Source: Paenibacillus sp. FSL H7-0737 (GTDB lineage: Bacteria; Bacillota; Bacilli; Paenibacillales; Paenibacillaceae). From it: a stretch of DNA of 64,000 nt. A program made the translations under genes and the position numbers. Below the pieces are notes generated by a model. That model saw only the letters and a list, made by a program, of their open reading frames with translations, was not told the origin of the DNA and searched no databases. The stretch covers positions 1,054,001 through 1,118,000 of the forward strand of contig NZ_CP009279.1 of the NCBI RefSeq assembly GCF_000758545.1. Reading direction: 5' to 3'. Within the stretch, counting starts at the first letter, position 1, and each line of letters opens with the position of its first letter. This document shows positions 36,194 to 43,877 of the stretch, piece after piece.

Positions 36194-37332
36194 TGCTTAG
36201 AGTAGCCTATATAGATCACACTGCTAAATGGAGTGGTGGAGAAGTTGCCCTGTTTAACATCCTTACCCATATTGGAGAACAGATTGATCCGCTGGTAATC
36301 CTGGCTGAGGATGGTGCGCTGGCTGAACGGCTACGTGAAAATGGGATGGATGTCCGTATTATTCCGCTGGATGAGAGCATCAGAAGTCGGGGGAGAAATG
36401 CTGTCAACTTGGGAGCACCTGCTGCAGCCTTCAAGCTGTTGGCTTATGGCCGCAAGCTTGCGCCGCTCTTAAAAGCGGAGAAGGTAGATTGCGTGCACAC
36501 CAATTCCCTAAAATCTGCATTATACGGAGCCATCGCTGCAAAAATAGCGGGCGTTCCATTGATCTGGCACATCCGGGATCATATTGGAGCTCCTTATTTA
36601 AAGCCAATCGTTGCCAAAGGCATTCGTTTGCTGTCGCGTCTGCTCCCCAATGGAGTCATCGCAAATTCACATTCTACGCTGAATGCTTTAGAGCTGCCGC
36701 GTTCGAAAAAAACGTTGGTCGTATACTCCGCTTTCGCTAAAGCGATTGGTAATGGGATCGGTATGCGGGACCAGAAGGATTTTAACGTACTGCTAGTTGG
36801 TCGATTGGCGCATTGGAAAGGTCAGCATATTGTGCTGGAAGCCGCAAAAAGCTTTAAGAACGAACCTCGTGTGAAATTCTGGCTGGCTGGAGACGCTCTG
36901 TTTGGAGAAGAGGCTTATAAGCAGGAATTGCTGCAAAAGATAAAAAACGACGAGCTTACTAATGTAAGCATGCTAGGGCATGTAGATGATATTCAAGGTC
37001 TTATGAATACTGCTGATTTACTGATTCACACTTCGGTAACTCCTGAGCCTTTTGGCCAAGTGATCGTTGAAGGAATGGCAGCGGGATTGCCGGTGATCGC
37101 CTCCAATGAAGGCGGGCCGGTAGAAATTGTAGTTCAAGGTGAGACAGGGCTACTGATAGAGCCTGGTGACGCGGCGATACTGGCAGATTCCATTAAATGG
37201 ATGCTGGATCACCCAGAGGAAAGACGGCGGATGGCGGACAATGGGATGAAACGAGTGAAAGAGCATTTTGTTATCGAGAATACGGTCAAGGACATCGTTG
37301 ACTACTATAAAGGTTTGTTGGCGGGCACCTGA
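36193..37332 (+). CDS. Family 4 glycosyltransferase
   Basis: A 379-aa GT-B transferase. YIDHTAKWSGGEVALFNIL at the N-terminus, VHTNSLKSALYGAIAA, LIWHIRDHIG, then VLLVGRLAHWKGQHIVLEAA and the C-terminal TPEPFGQVIVEGMAAGLPVI with the E-x7-E motif. The start overlaps the previous stop as TAATG; GGAGAGGAGG lies upstream inside the preceding gene. Donor unknown; GT4 enzymes in mannose-containing polymers are often mannosyltransferases. Confidence 0.9.
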   Translation: MLRVAYIDHTAKWSGGEVALFNILTHIGEQIDPLVILAEDGALAERLRENGMDVRIIPLDESIRSRGRNAVNLGAPAAAFKLLAYGRKLAPLLKAEKVDCVHTNSLKSALYGAIAAKIAGVPLIWHIRDHIGAPYLKPIVAKGIRLLSRLLPNGVIANSHSTLNALELPRSKKTLVVYSAFAKAIGNGIGMRDQKDFNVLLVGRLAHWKGQHIVLEAAKSFKNEPRVKFWLAGDALFGEEAYKQELLQKIKNDELTNVSMLGHVDDIQGLMNTADLLIHTSVTPEPFGQVIVEGMAAGLPVIASNEGGPVEIVVQGETGLLIEPGDAAILADSIKWMLDHPEERRRMADNGMKRVKEHFVIENTVKDIVDYYKGLLAGT

Positions 37333-37393
37333 CAGATGCTATGACGCGGTAATTCTGAAGATGATGCTCCATAAAACTTTGAGGATGATTCAC

Positions 37394-38494
37394 ATGAAAA
37401 TTGCGATAGCGCACGATTACTTAATCCAAATGGGCGGCGCGGAAAGAGTGGTGGAAGTCTTTCATCACATGTATCCCGAGGCTCCAATCTACACAACGGT
37501 TTTTAACGGAAGCCGCCTTACTGACAATCTCAAAGATGCGGATATCCGTGCCTCCTGGCTGCAAAAGATTCCGGGGGTAAAGACCAATTTCAAAGGGGTG
37601 CTGCCACTTTATCCAATGGCCATCCGTGATTTGGACTTTCGCGGTTTCGATATCGTCCTGAGTTCCAGCAGTGCTTTTATGAAAAGTATTCAAGTTCCTA
37701 AACATACGTTTCATCTTTGTTACTGCCATACGCCTATGCGTTTCGCATGGGATTATGACACCTACATGGAACGTCAGTCGAATTCCGGGTTGTTCAAAAA
37801 AATGCTTAAGGTATACATGCAGCAGCTCAAAACGTGGGACCAGCGAACTTCCAAAAATGTGAATCAGTTCGTAGCCAATTCATCAGTAGTGAAGACGAGG
37901 ATTCAGAACTATTATCACCGGGATGCAGATGTCATATTTCCACCGATTAATACAGCCCGGTTTACAAGCTCTTCAACCATTGGTGACTATTATTTAATTG
38001 TATCTCGGCTTGTTTCCTACAAGCGGATTGATCTAGCCGTAGAGGCTTTTAACCGTAACGGACTTAAGCTTTATATCGTAGGGGATGGACCAGATCGCAA
38101 GCGTCTCGAAGGCATGGCTAAGGATAATGTATCGTTTCTGGGCCGGCTAGAAGATGAGCAAGTGACTGGAATGATGGCACAGTGTAGAGCGTTCATTTTT
38201 CCAGGAGAAGAGGACTTTGGAATTACACCGCTGGAAGCGAACGCTGCAGGAAGACCGGTAATTGCTTATCAAGCAGGTGGGGCACTGGATACTATTATTC
38301 CTTATGTAAATGGTGTGTTCTTTCAGCATCAAGAAGTGGAGGATCTGCTTAAGGCTATTAATGAGGTAGAGTCCTACGCTTGGGATATCGATCAAATCAT
38401 GGAGCATGCACGTAAATTCGATGAGCAGGCGTTTATGGTTAAGTTCAAGCAGTATGTTGAGCAGGCCTACGTCAATTTTCTAAAAGGAGGATGA
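37394..38494 (+). CDS. Family 4 glycosyltransferase (mannosyltransferase-like)
   Basis: A 366-aa GT-B transferase starting MKIAIAHDYLIQMGGAERVV, with LCYCHTPMRFAWDYDTYM typical of the WbaZ-like mannosyltransferase group, then YYLIVSRLVSYKRIDLAVEA, LYIVGDGPDRKRLE and FPGEEDFGITPLEANAAG. ATG at 37394 has GAGGA upstream; a longer frame from 37268 lies within the preceding gene. Its mannose donor would come from ManC encoded downstream; specificity is inferred. Confidence 0.88.
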   Translation: MKIAIAHDYLIQMGGAERVVEVFHHMYPEAPIYTTVFNGSRLTDNLKDADIRASWLQKIPGVKTNFKGVLPLYPMAIRDLDFRGFDIVLSSSSAFMKSIQVPKHTFHLCYCHTPMRFAWDYDTYMERQSNSGLFKKMLKVYMQQLKTWDQRTSKNVNQFVANSSVVKTRIQNYYHRDADVIFPPINTARFTSSSTIGDYYLIVSRLVSYKRIDLAVEAFNRNGLKLYIVGDGPDRKRLEGMAKDNVSFLGRLEDEQVTGMMAQCRAFIFPGEEDFGITPLEANAAGRPVIAYQAGGALDTIIPYVNGVFFQHQEVEDLLKAINEVESYAWDIDQIMEHARKFDEQAFMVKFKQYVEQAYVNFLKGG

Positions 38495-38498
38495 TTGT

Positions 38499-39839
38499 AT
38501 GAAGCTGACAGTAATCGGTACTGGGTATGTGGGTCTTGTATCTGGCGTGTGCTTTGCACTGGGCGGACATCATGTCATCTGTGTGGATAAGGACGAGGAA
38601 AAGATTAAGAAGCTGAAACAGATGGAATCGCCCATCTATGAGCCGGGAATCGAGGAACTGATTGAACTGAATCTTCGTGAGGAACGGTTATCTTTTTCTG
38701 CAGATCTTCAAGAGTCGGTGCGCCGTTCAGATATTATCATTCTTGCTGTAGGTACTCCATCATTGCCTAACGGTGAAGCAGACTTAACCTACATTGAGGG
38801 TGCAGCTGCTGAAATCGCTAAAGCGATGGAAGGGCACAAAATTATAATGACTAAATCTACAGTTCCCGTAGGGACAAATGAGAAAATCTCCAAAATGCTC
38901 TCTAAGTTTACCCATCATTCTTTTGATATCGTGTCTGCTCCCGAGTTTTTACGTGAAGGGTCAGCGATTCGCGATACCCTCCATCCCGACAGAATTGTCA
39001 TTGGTCTTGATAATCCAGAGCTGGAACCAACCATGCGCGAGCTTCATAAGGGTTTCACTGAAAATGTATTTGTAACAGATATACGCAGTGCTGAAATGAT
39101 CAAATATGCTTCAAATGCATTTTTGGCCACGAAGATCTCCTTTATTAACGAGATCGCCAATATTTGTGAAAAAGTGGGAGCTGATGTAACCGAGGTAGCA
39201 CAAGGAATGGGTATGGACCAAAGAATCGGGTCATCCTTCCTGCAGGCTGGCATCGGTTATGGAGGCTCCTGTTTCCCGAAAGACACTAATGCACTCATTC
39301 AAATTGCGGGCAACGTCGATTACGAATTCAAATTATTGAAATCTGTAGTCGAAGTGAACAAGGGACAACGGTTTATGATCATCTCCAAGCTGCATGAATC
39401 ACTTGGCAGCCTGCGCGGTTCGACGATTGGGATATGGGGGCTTGCTTTCAAGCCTAATACTGATGATGTCCGCGAAGCTCCAGCCAGAGAGATTGTTGAG
39501 GCACTGGTTGCTGAAGGGGCAACAGTCAAACTATATGATCCAATCGCAGCTACAAATTTCAGGCAGCAATATGATCATCCGCAGCTTCGCTGGTGCAATC
39601 TGCCAGAGGAAGCGGCTGAGGGCAGCGATGCCGTATGCCTCTTGACGGATTGGAGCCTACTTAAGGAGATTGATCTGCATCAGCTGGCGAAAAGCATGCG
39701 TAATGGGGTATTGATCGATGGACGCAACGTGTATTCCAAGGAGCAAATCGAGGGTACCGGCCTCGTTTATCATTCTGTCGGCCGCCCGCAGATGGGTGGA
39801 TTGAGCGGTTATTCTGCTAGTGTGGCTGGAGCGGTTTAA
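38499..39839 (+). CDS. UDP-glucose 6-dehydrogenase
   Basis: Oxidises UDP-glucose to UDP-glucuronate with two NAD+. The 446-aa protein has the Rossmann motif VIGTGYVGLVSG, the TKSTVPVGTNEK stretch, PEFLREGSAIRDTLHPDR, KYASNAFLATKISFINE, and catalytic Cys258 in GIGYGGSCFPKD. RBS AAAGGAGG is in the end of the previous gene. Together with GalU this points to glucuronic acid in the polymer. Some GDP-mannose dehydrogenases share the family; 446 aa and the motif set favour UDP-glucose. Symbols in use include ugd/tuaD. Confidence 0.92.
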   Translation: MKLTVIGTGYVGLVSGVCFALGGHHVICVDKDEEKIKKLKQMESPIYEPGIEELIELNLREERLSFSADLQESVRRSDIIILAVGTPSLPNGEADLTYIEGAAAEIAKAMEGHKIIMTKSTVPVGTNEKISKMLSKFTHHSFDIVSAPEFLREGSAIRDTLHPDRIVIGLDNPELEPTMRELHKGFTENVFVTDIRSAEMIKYASNAFLATKISFINEIANICEKVGADVTEVAQGMGMDQRIGSSFLQAGIGYGGSCFPKDTNALIQIAGNVDYEFKLLKSVVEVNKGQRFMIISKLHESLGSLRGSTIGIWGLAFKPNTDDVREAPAREIVEALVAEGATVKLYDPIAATNFRQQYDHPQLRWCNLPEEAAEGSDAVCLLTDWSLLKEIDLHQLAKSMRNGVLIDGRNVYSKEQIEGTGLVYHSVGRPQMGGLSGYSASVAGAV

Positions 39840-39903
39840 TCTAAGTTATATTGATTGAACTTGTGTTTTTTCTATTTAGGGATGAGCCGTGACTCCAGAG
39901 AAT

Positions 39904-40020
39904 GTTTGGACTTCCAGCCGCTGTTGTCTGCAGATTTCCTGATTTTAACCGCTGATAGCGGTAGAAATCCGCAGACAAAGGCGGACGCTATCGCTCTTAC
40001 AGTTCCAAAATTCCCCTCCG
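39904..40020 (+). repeat. Structured repeat, left copy
   Basis: Begins TTTGGACTTCC, ends TTCCAAAATTCCCCTCCG. Internal stems: CCGC (39918-39921) with GCGG (39981-39984), TTGTCTGC (39924-39931) with GCAGACAA (39971-39978), and ACCGCT with AGCGGT around 39948-39962. The right copy is its reverse complement with compensatory changes. Confidence 0.8.
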
Positions 40021-40085
40021 CCACTTCGTTCCCTTATTTTAAGGTTCTAAGCAATTTATAAAGTTAGGTACTCTGATTATATACC

Positions 40086-40215
40086 GCAGTAGCAGTAGCA
40101 GTAGCAGTAGCAGTAGCATTTGTAGTTGTCATTGTCATTGTCTCTGTCTCTGTCTCTGTGGTGGCTACTAGTCTTGCTCTTGTAGTTGCAGTTGTTCTTG
40201 CAGTTGCTGCTGCCT
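40086..40215. repeat. Hexanucleotide simple-sequence tract
   Basis: GCAGTA repeated five times plus GCA (40086-40118), then TGTCAT and TGTCTC repeats (40128-40160) and TTGCAGTTG-type repeats to about 40215. On the minus strand it reads as Cys-Tyr and Arg-Asp repeats. Confidence 0.85.
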
Positions 40216-40320
40216 CCCCCAGAGCAGAAGCAAATCTTTAGAAAAACGTGCTTGCTTCCGGCTGGTACAGCCCGGTACGCACGGATCAAGTATTAAGAAG
40301 AAGTTGGTTAGGTTAAGAAC

Positions 40321-40434
40321 GGAAAGGGAATTTGGAACTGTAGAAACGGAGTGTTCGCCTTTATCCTCGGATTTCTACCGCGAGAAGCGGTTCAATCAGG
40401 AAATCTGAGGATAACAGCGATCGGAAGTCCAAAA
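40321..40434 (-). repeat. Structured repeat, right copy (inverted)
   Basis: Reverse complement resembles the left copy over about 115 bp. Its main stem is TTATCCTC (40361-40368) with GAGGATAA (40407-40414), replacing TTGTCTGC/GCAGACAA of the left copy by paired changes; the outer stem is TCGC/GCGA instead of CCGC/GCGG. Confidence 0.8.
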
Positions 40435-40570
40435 TCCCTTGGAGTGGTTTCTACCTAACAAAGATATAGCTTTTAATACAATCCATTCTAGCTACCACCA
40501 AACGGAAGCCAGACGTTTTGATAACAATTCAAATATGCTCGATTTCCATAATTCAAGGAGGGTTCATTCT

Positions 40571-41944
40571 ATGAAAATGGTACTTCTATCAGGCGGTTCA
40601 GGTAAACGGTTATGGCCGTTGTCCAACGACTCACGTTCAAAGCAATTTCTAAAGGTACTTGAAAGCCCTCAAGGTGAACCAGAATCCATGGTACAACGTG
40701 TCTGGAGACAGCTGGAGGAAGCAGGGATGGCAGAATCATCTTATCTGGCCACCGGCCGCGGCCAAGTAGAAATGATACAAAGCCAACTGGGAAGTCATGT
40801 GCCGATTATCGTTGAACCGGAGCGTCGGGATACTTTTCCGGCTATCGCCTTAACAGCTACCTATCTTTATTCAGTGGCAGGTGTTTCTCCAGCGGAGACG
40901 GTAGCAATATTGCCTGTTGACCCTTATGTAGAAGCATCCTTTTTCGATACCATAGCTATGCTTGAGGGGACCATGCTGGAAAGTGGAGCAAATCTGGCAC
41001 TAATGGGTGTTGTTCCTGAACATGCCTCAGAGAAATACGGATATATTATTCCTACCACCGAAGAGGCGGGGGGAAATGGTTTTATGAAGGTGAGTCACTT
41101 TCAAGAGAAACCAGACCGTATACAAGCAGAACAGCTCATCGAGCAAAATGCATTGTGGAATTGTGGAGTGTTTGCCTTCCGCTTAGGGTACTTGTTAGAT
41201 ATTTTGCAGCGTAAAGGGTTGCCTTTAGGATATGAAGAATTGCAGAAGCAGTATAAGCTATTGTCTTCCATCAGCTTTGATTATGAAGTGGTGGAGAAAG
41301 AAGAACATATTGTAGTACAGCCGTATGATGGATTCTGGAAGGATCTTGGAACGTGGAATACGCTGACAGAGGAAATGAGCAGCAAGCATGTAGGAAAAGG
41401 TTTTGTGACGGCGGATTCTGAGGGGACTTGCTTGATTAATGAGCTGGATATTCCGATTACGGTAATTGGTGCGAAGGATCTGATCATTGCGGCTAGCCCG
41501 GATGGAATTCTAGTTACCCATAAAGCTGAGAGTCCACGGATTAAAGAAGTGCTGAAGACCTTTGAACAAAGACCGATGTACGAGGAACGCCGCTGGGGCC
41601 ATTACAAAGTTATTGATTATGTGAAATATGATGAAGGCAATGAAGTGCTGACCAAACGGATTTTTATATCCGAGGGGAATAATATCAGCTATCAATTACA
41701 TCGCAAGCGTAGTGAAATTTGGACAATCGTCAGCGGCGAAGCAAGTATTGTGCTGAATGAGAAAAAACATAATGTGAAGGCTGGGGACGTGGTACGTATA
41801 CCGGAAGGAACGAAGCACGCGATCCTTGCTTTGACGGATGTCGAGTTTATAGAGGTACAGACGGGTTCTGAATTAGTAGAAGAAGATAACATTCGTATTA
41901 CTTTAGACTGGAATGATATAGAACTACAACAATTCATTTCATAG
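40571..41944 (+). CDS. manC: Mannose-1-phosphate guanylyltransferase / mannose-6-phosphate isomerase
   Basis: Makes GDP-mannose; probably bifunctional. The 457-aa protein has the pyrophosphorylase motif LLSGGSGKRLWPLSNDSRSK, VEPERRDTFPAIALTA, the FQEKPD motif, and a C-terminal cupin (type II isomerase) with NNISYQLHRKRSEIWTIVSG and PEGTKHAI. ATG at 40571 has AAGGAGGG upstream; the frame is open further back into the repeat region but lacks a binding site. It sits between the structured repeats and the c-di-GMP-controlled mannanase gene. Confidence 0.92.
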   Translation: MKMVLLSGGSGKRLWPLSNDSRSKQFLKVLESPQGEPESMVQRVWRQLEEAGMAESSYLATGRGQVEMIQSQLGSHVPIIVEPERRDTFPAIALTATYLYSVAGVSPAETVAILPVDPYVEASFFDTIAMLEGTMLESGANLALMGVVPEHASEKYGYIIPTTEEAGGNGFMKVSHFQEKPDRIQAEQLIEQNALWNCGVFAFRLGYLLDILQRKGLPLGYEELQKQYKLLSSISFDYEVVEKEEHIVVQPYDGFWKDLGTWNTLTEEMSSKHVGKGFVTADSEGTCLINELDIPITVIGAKDLIIAASPDGILVTHKAESPRIKEVLKTFEQRPMYEERRWGHYKVIDYVKYDEGNEVLTKRIFISEGNNISYQLHRKRSEIWTIVSGEASIVLNEKKHNVKAGDVVRIPEGTKHAILALTDVEFIEVQTGSELVEEDNIRITLDWNDIELQQFIS

Positions 41945-41992
41945 GTCTAACCTATCTATTTAACCAATCCAAAATTTCTTGAAACAGGTAAA

Positions 41993-42021
41993 TTGACTCA
42001 ATTATCAAAAAAAAGTCATAA
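41993..42021 (+). promoter_or_regulatory. Promoter of the riboswitch-controlled GH26 transcript
   Basis: TTGACT (41993-41998), 17-nt spacer, TCATAA (42016-42021). A transcript from here would begin about 60 nt before the aptamer. Confidence 0.45.
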
Positions 42022-42087
42022 AAACACTAAATATATCATTAATTGTCGTCGATACTTACGGTAAGAGAGATTATTTCTCTTAAATTG

Positions 42088-42166
42088 AAAAGGCAAACCT
42101 ATCGAAAGGTAGGGACGCAAAGCTATAGGGCCTTCGAAAGAGTGGCAGCCTGGCTACCGAAAGGGA
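42088..42166 (+). ncRNA. Cyclic di-GMP-I (GEMM) riboswitch
   Basis: Shows the class I aptamer core: AAAGGCAAACC, a GAAA-capped hairpin (CTATCGAAAGGTAG), GGGACGCAAAGC, a second hairpin ending GCCTTCGAAAGAG, and the closing GGCAGCCTGGCTACCGAAAGG. This matches the well-known GEMM-I consensus (GGGCAAACC...GACGCAAAGCC...GGCTACCG) closely. It lies directly before the ribosome binding site and TTG start of the GH26 gene at 42174, so ligand binding would control translation or termination near the 3' side of the aptamer. Direction of control (on or off) cannot be told. Confidence 0.92.
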
Positions 42167-42173
42167 GATTATT

Positions 42174-43724
42174 TTGAAAGCTTACCGTACGTATCGATTA
42201 TTTGGCGCATTTCTGTCACTCGTCTTGTTTCTGACTGCACTTCCGCTTACTGTTGGAATTTCGCCGTCTGTTGTCATAGCTGCTTCAAATTCTGGAACGC
42301 CAGTTACCCCAGGAGCCTCACCTGAAGCCGTAAAGCTGCTTAACTATTTTTACTCGATCTCAGGAAAAGGTATTATTGCTGGTCAACATGACTATTTAGA
42401 AAGTCCAGATGAAATTAACAATATGCTGAAGGGAAGCAGCGGACAATATGCCGCTCTTCACGGTTATGAACTGGGCGCGATCAGCGGTCAGTCAGAAGGA
42501 ACGATGGCCTGGCAGCGTCAAAATGTGGTGAACAGCGCGATCAACTGGAATAAAGCGGGCGGGATCGTAGCTATGACTTTTCATGCTAACCTGCCGGGCA
42601 CCTCTTATGACTGGGATAATGTGAAAAAAACACTTAGTCAGAATGAGTTCGATAGTTACGTTACACCGGGTACCAAGCAATATAACAATCTGATCGCTGA
42701 GCTTGATAAGGTGGCAGTCTCCCTAAAAAGCTTGCGCGATGCCAATGTTCCGGTGCTTTGGAGACCCTATCATGAAATGAACGGGAACTGGTTCTGGTGG
42801 GGGAAGAAAAATAACTTTTCTAAACTTTGGAATATTATGTATGACCGTTTTGTTAACGTTCATAAATTAAATAATTTGTTATGGGTATGGAGTCCGAATG
42901 CTCCCAATGTTTGGTCAGATCCTTATGCGCTAACCTATCCAGGTGCTGATAAAGTAGATATTCTGGCAGCAGATATATACGAAAATGATTACCAGCAAAA
43001 ATACTATGACAGCTTGTTGAGTCTAGCCGCAGGCAAACCGATTGCGATCGGGGAGAATGGTGAAATGCCTAATCTGGAGAAGCTTCAGCAATCACAAAGT
43101 AAATGGACGTATATGATGAGCTGGGGAAAAATGCTTTACGAGAATAACAGTGCAGATACAATTAAAACATTTATGAATAGCAACTATACCCTAACTAGAG
43201 ATAAATTAAATACTAGTCTGGTACCGACACCTAGCGCTGCACCAGCGCCGGTACCTCCCGAAGAAGAGGGTGAGGCAGCAATTCCTCTTGTGAAGGGGCT
43301 TGCAGGAGAATATTACAACAACATACAGCTATCGGGAACAGCAGCTCTTACTAGAACTGATGCAATTATCGATTTCAATTGGCGGCAAGGCTCGCCGGAT
43401 GCCGCCCTCGGGATTGATCGTTTCTCCATACGTTGGAGCGGTAAAATTAAGCCATTATATGATGAGCAATATACATTTTACACTACCTCAGATGATGGCA
43501 TCCGTGTGTGGGTGAATGGGCAATCCGTGATTGATAGTTGGACTAAGCAAAGTGGTACTGAGCGTAAGGGTAATATAACGCTGAAGGCTGGCCAGCTATA
43601 CGATATCAAGGTGGAGTATTACGAAAATGAAGGCGATGCGAGAGTCCGCTTGATGTGGGAAAGTGCTAGTCAAGCTAAAGAGACAGTTCCAGCAAGTGCA
43701 CTTTATCTTCCGGATGTCTCCTGA
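42174..43724 (+). CDS. Secreted GH26 beta-mannanase with PA14 domain (first copy)
   Basis: A 516-aa secreted glycosidase with TTG start. Signal peptide to about residue 37; GH26 barrel (~50-345) with acid/base Glu201 in WRPYHEMNGNWFWWG and nucleophile Glu294 in IGENGEMP; a Pro/Ala-rich linker; and a C-terminal PA14 domain (~373-515: GLAGEYYNN, IRWSGKIKP, TSDDGIRVWVNGQ). PA14 probably binds glycan. In this locus it likely hydrolyses the mannose-containing polymer, for release or length control. The c-di-GMP-I riboswitch lies 8 nt upstream. A paralogue follows. Confidence 0.92.
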   Translation: MKAYRTYRLFGAFLSLVLFLTALPLTVGISPSVVIAASNSGTPVTPGASPEAVKLLNYFYSISGKGIIAGQHDYLESPDEINNMLKGSSGQYAALHGYELGAISGQSEGTMAWQRQNVVNSAINWNKAGGIVAMTFHANLPGTSYDWDNVKKTLSQNEFDSYVTPGTKQYNNLIAELDKVAVSLKSLRDANVPVLWRPYHEMNGNWFWWGKKNNFSKLWNIMYDRFVNVHKLNNLLWVWSPNAPNVWSDPYALTYPGADKVDILAADIYENDYQQKYYDSLLSLAAGKPIAIGENGEMPNLEKLQQSQSKWTYMMSWGKMLYENNSADTIKTFMNSNYTLTRDKLNTSLVPTPSAAPAPVPPEEEGEAAIPLVKGLAGEYYNNIQLSGTAALTRTDAIIDFNWRQGSPDAALGIDRFSIRWSGKIKPLYDEQYTFYTTSDDGIRVWVNGQSVIDSWTKQSGTERKGNITLKAGQLYDIKVEYYENEGDARVRLMWESASQAKETVPASALYLPDVS

Positions 43725-43747
43725 TTGATGAAAATTAAAGGTCGATC

Positions 43748-43781
43748 CTTAGTAGCTCTGCGTTATTGCAGAGCTACTAAG
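43748..43781 (+). other. Perfect 14-bp hairpin between the two GH26 genes
   Basis: CTTAGTAGCTCTGC (43748-43761) pairs with GCAGAGCTACTAAG (43768-43781), 6-nt loop. No U tract follows, so it may slow polymerase or protect the 3' end rather than terminate. Confidence 0.5.
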
Positions 43782-43819
43782 CTATAGTCCTCATTAGGTC
43801 AGAAGACGATTGTCCGATA

Positions 43820-43867
43820 ACAGGTATGTTTATTTAGCACCTGTGGAGGCAGTACAGCTACCGAAAG
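43820..43867 (+). other. Relic of a c-di-GMP-I aptamer 3' end
   Basis: Before the second GH26 gene, GGAGGCAGTACAGCTACCGA and the shared string GCTACCGAAAGG (43857-43868) copy the 3' arm of the upstream riboswitch, including its spacing to the TTG start. The conserved 5' core (GCAAACC, GACGCAAAGC) is missing; a simple ACAGGT/ACCTGT stem (43820-43844) stands in its place. Confidence 0.5.
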
Positions 43868-43877
43868 GAGGATTTAT

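Larger units (their letters stand above)
39840..40570. other. 731-nt intergenic region with inverted structured repeats and a hexanucleotide satellite
   Basis: Holds a left repeat (39904-40020), a low-complexity stretch (40086-40215) and a right repeat (40321-40434) in opposite orientation, then the manC ribosome binding site. No ORF with a convincing start is present on either strand. Confidence 0.8.

Noticed and set aside
40086..40215. CRISPR-like array
   Set aside because: Repeats are contiguous hexanucleotides without spacers and no cas gene is present.
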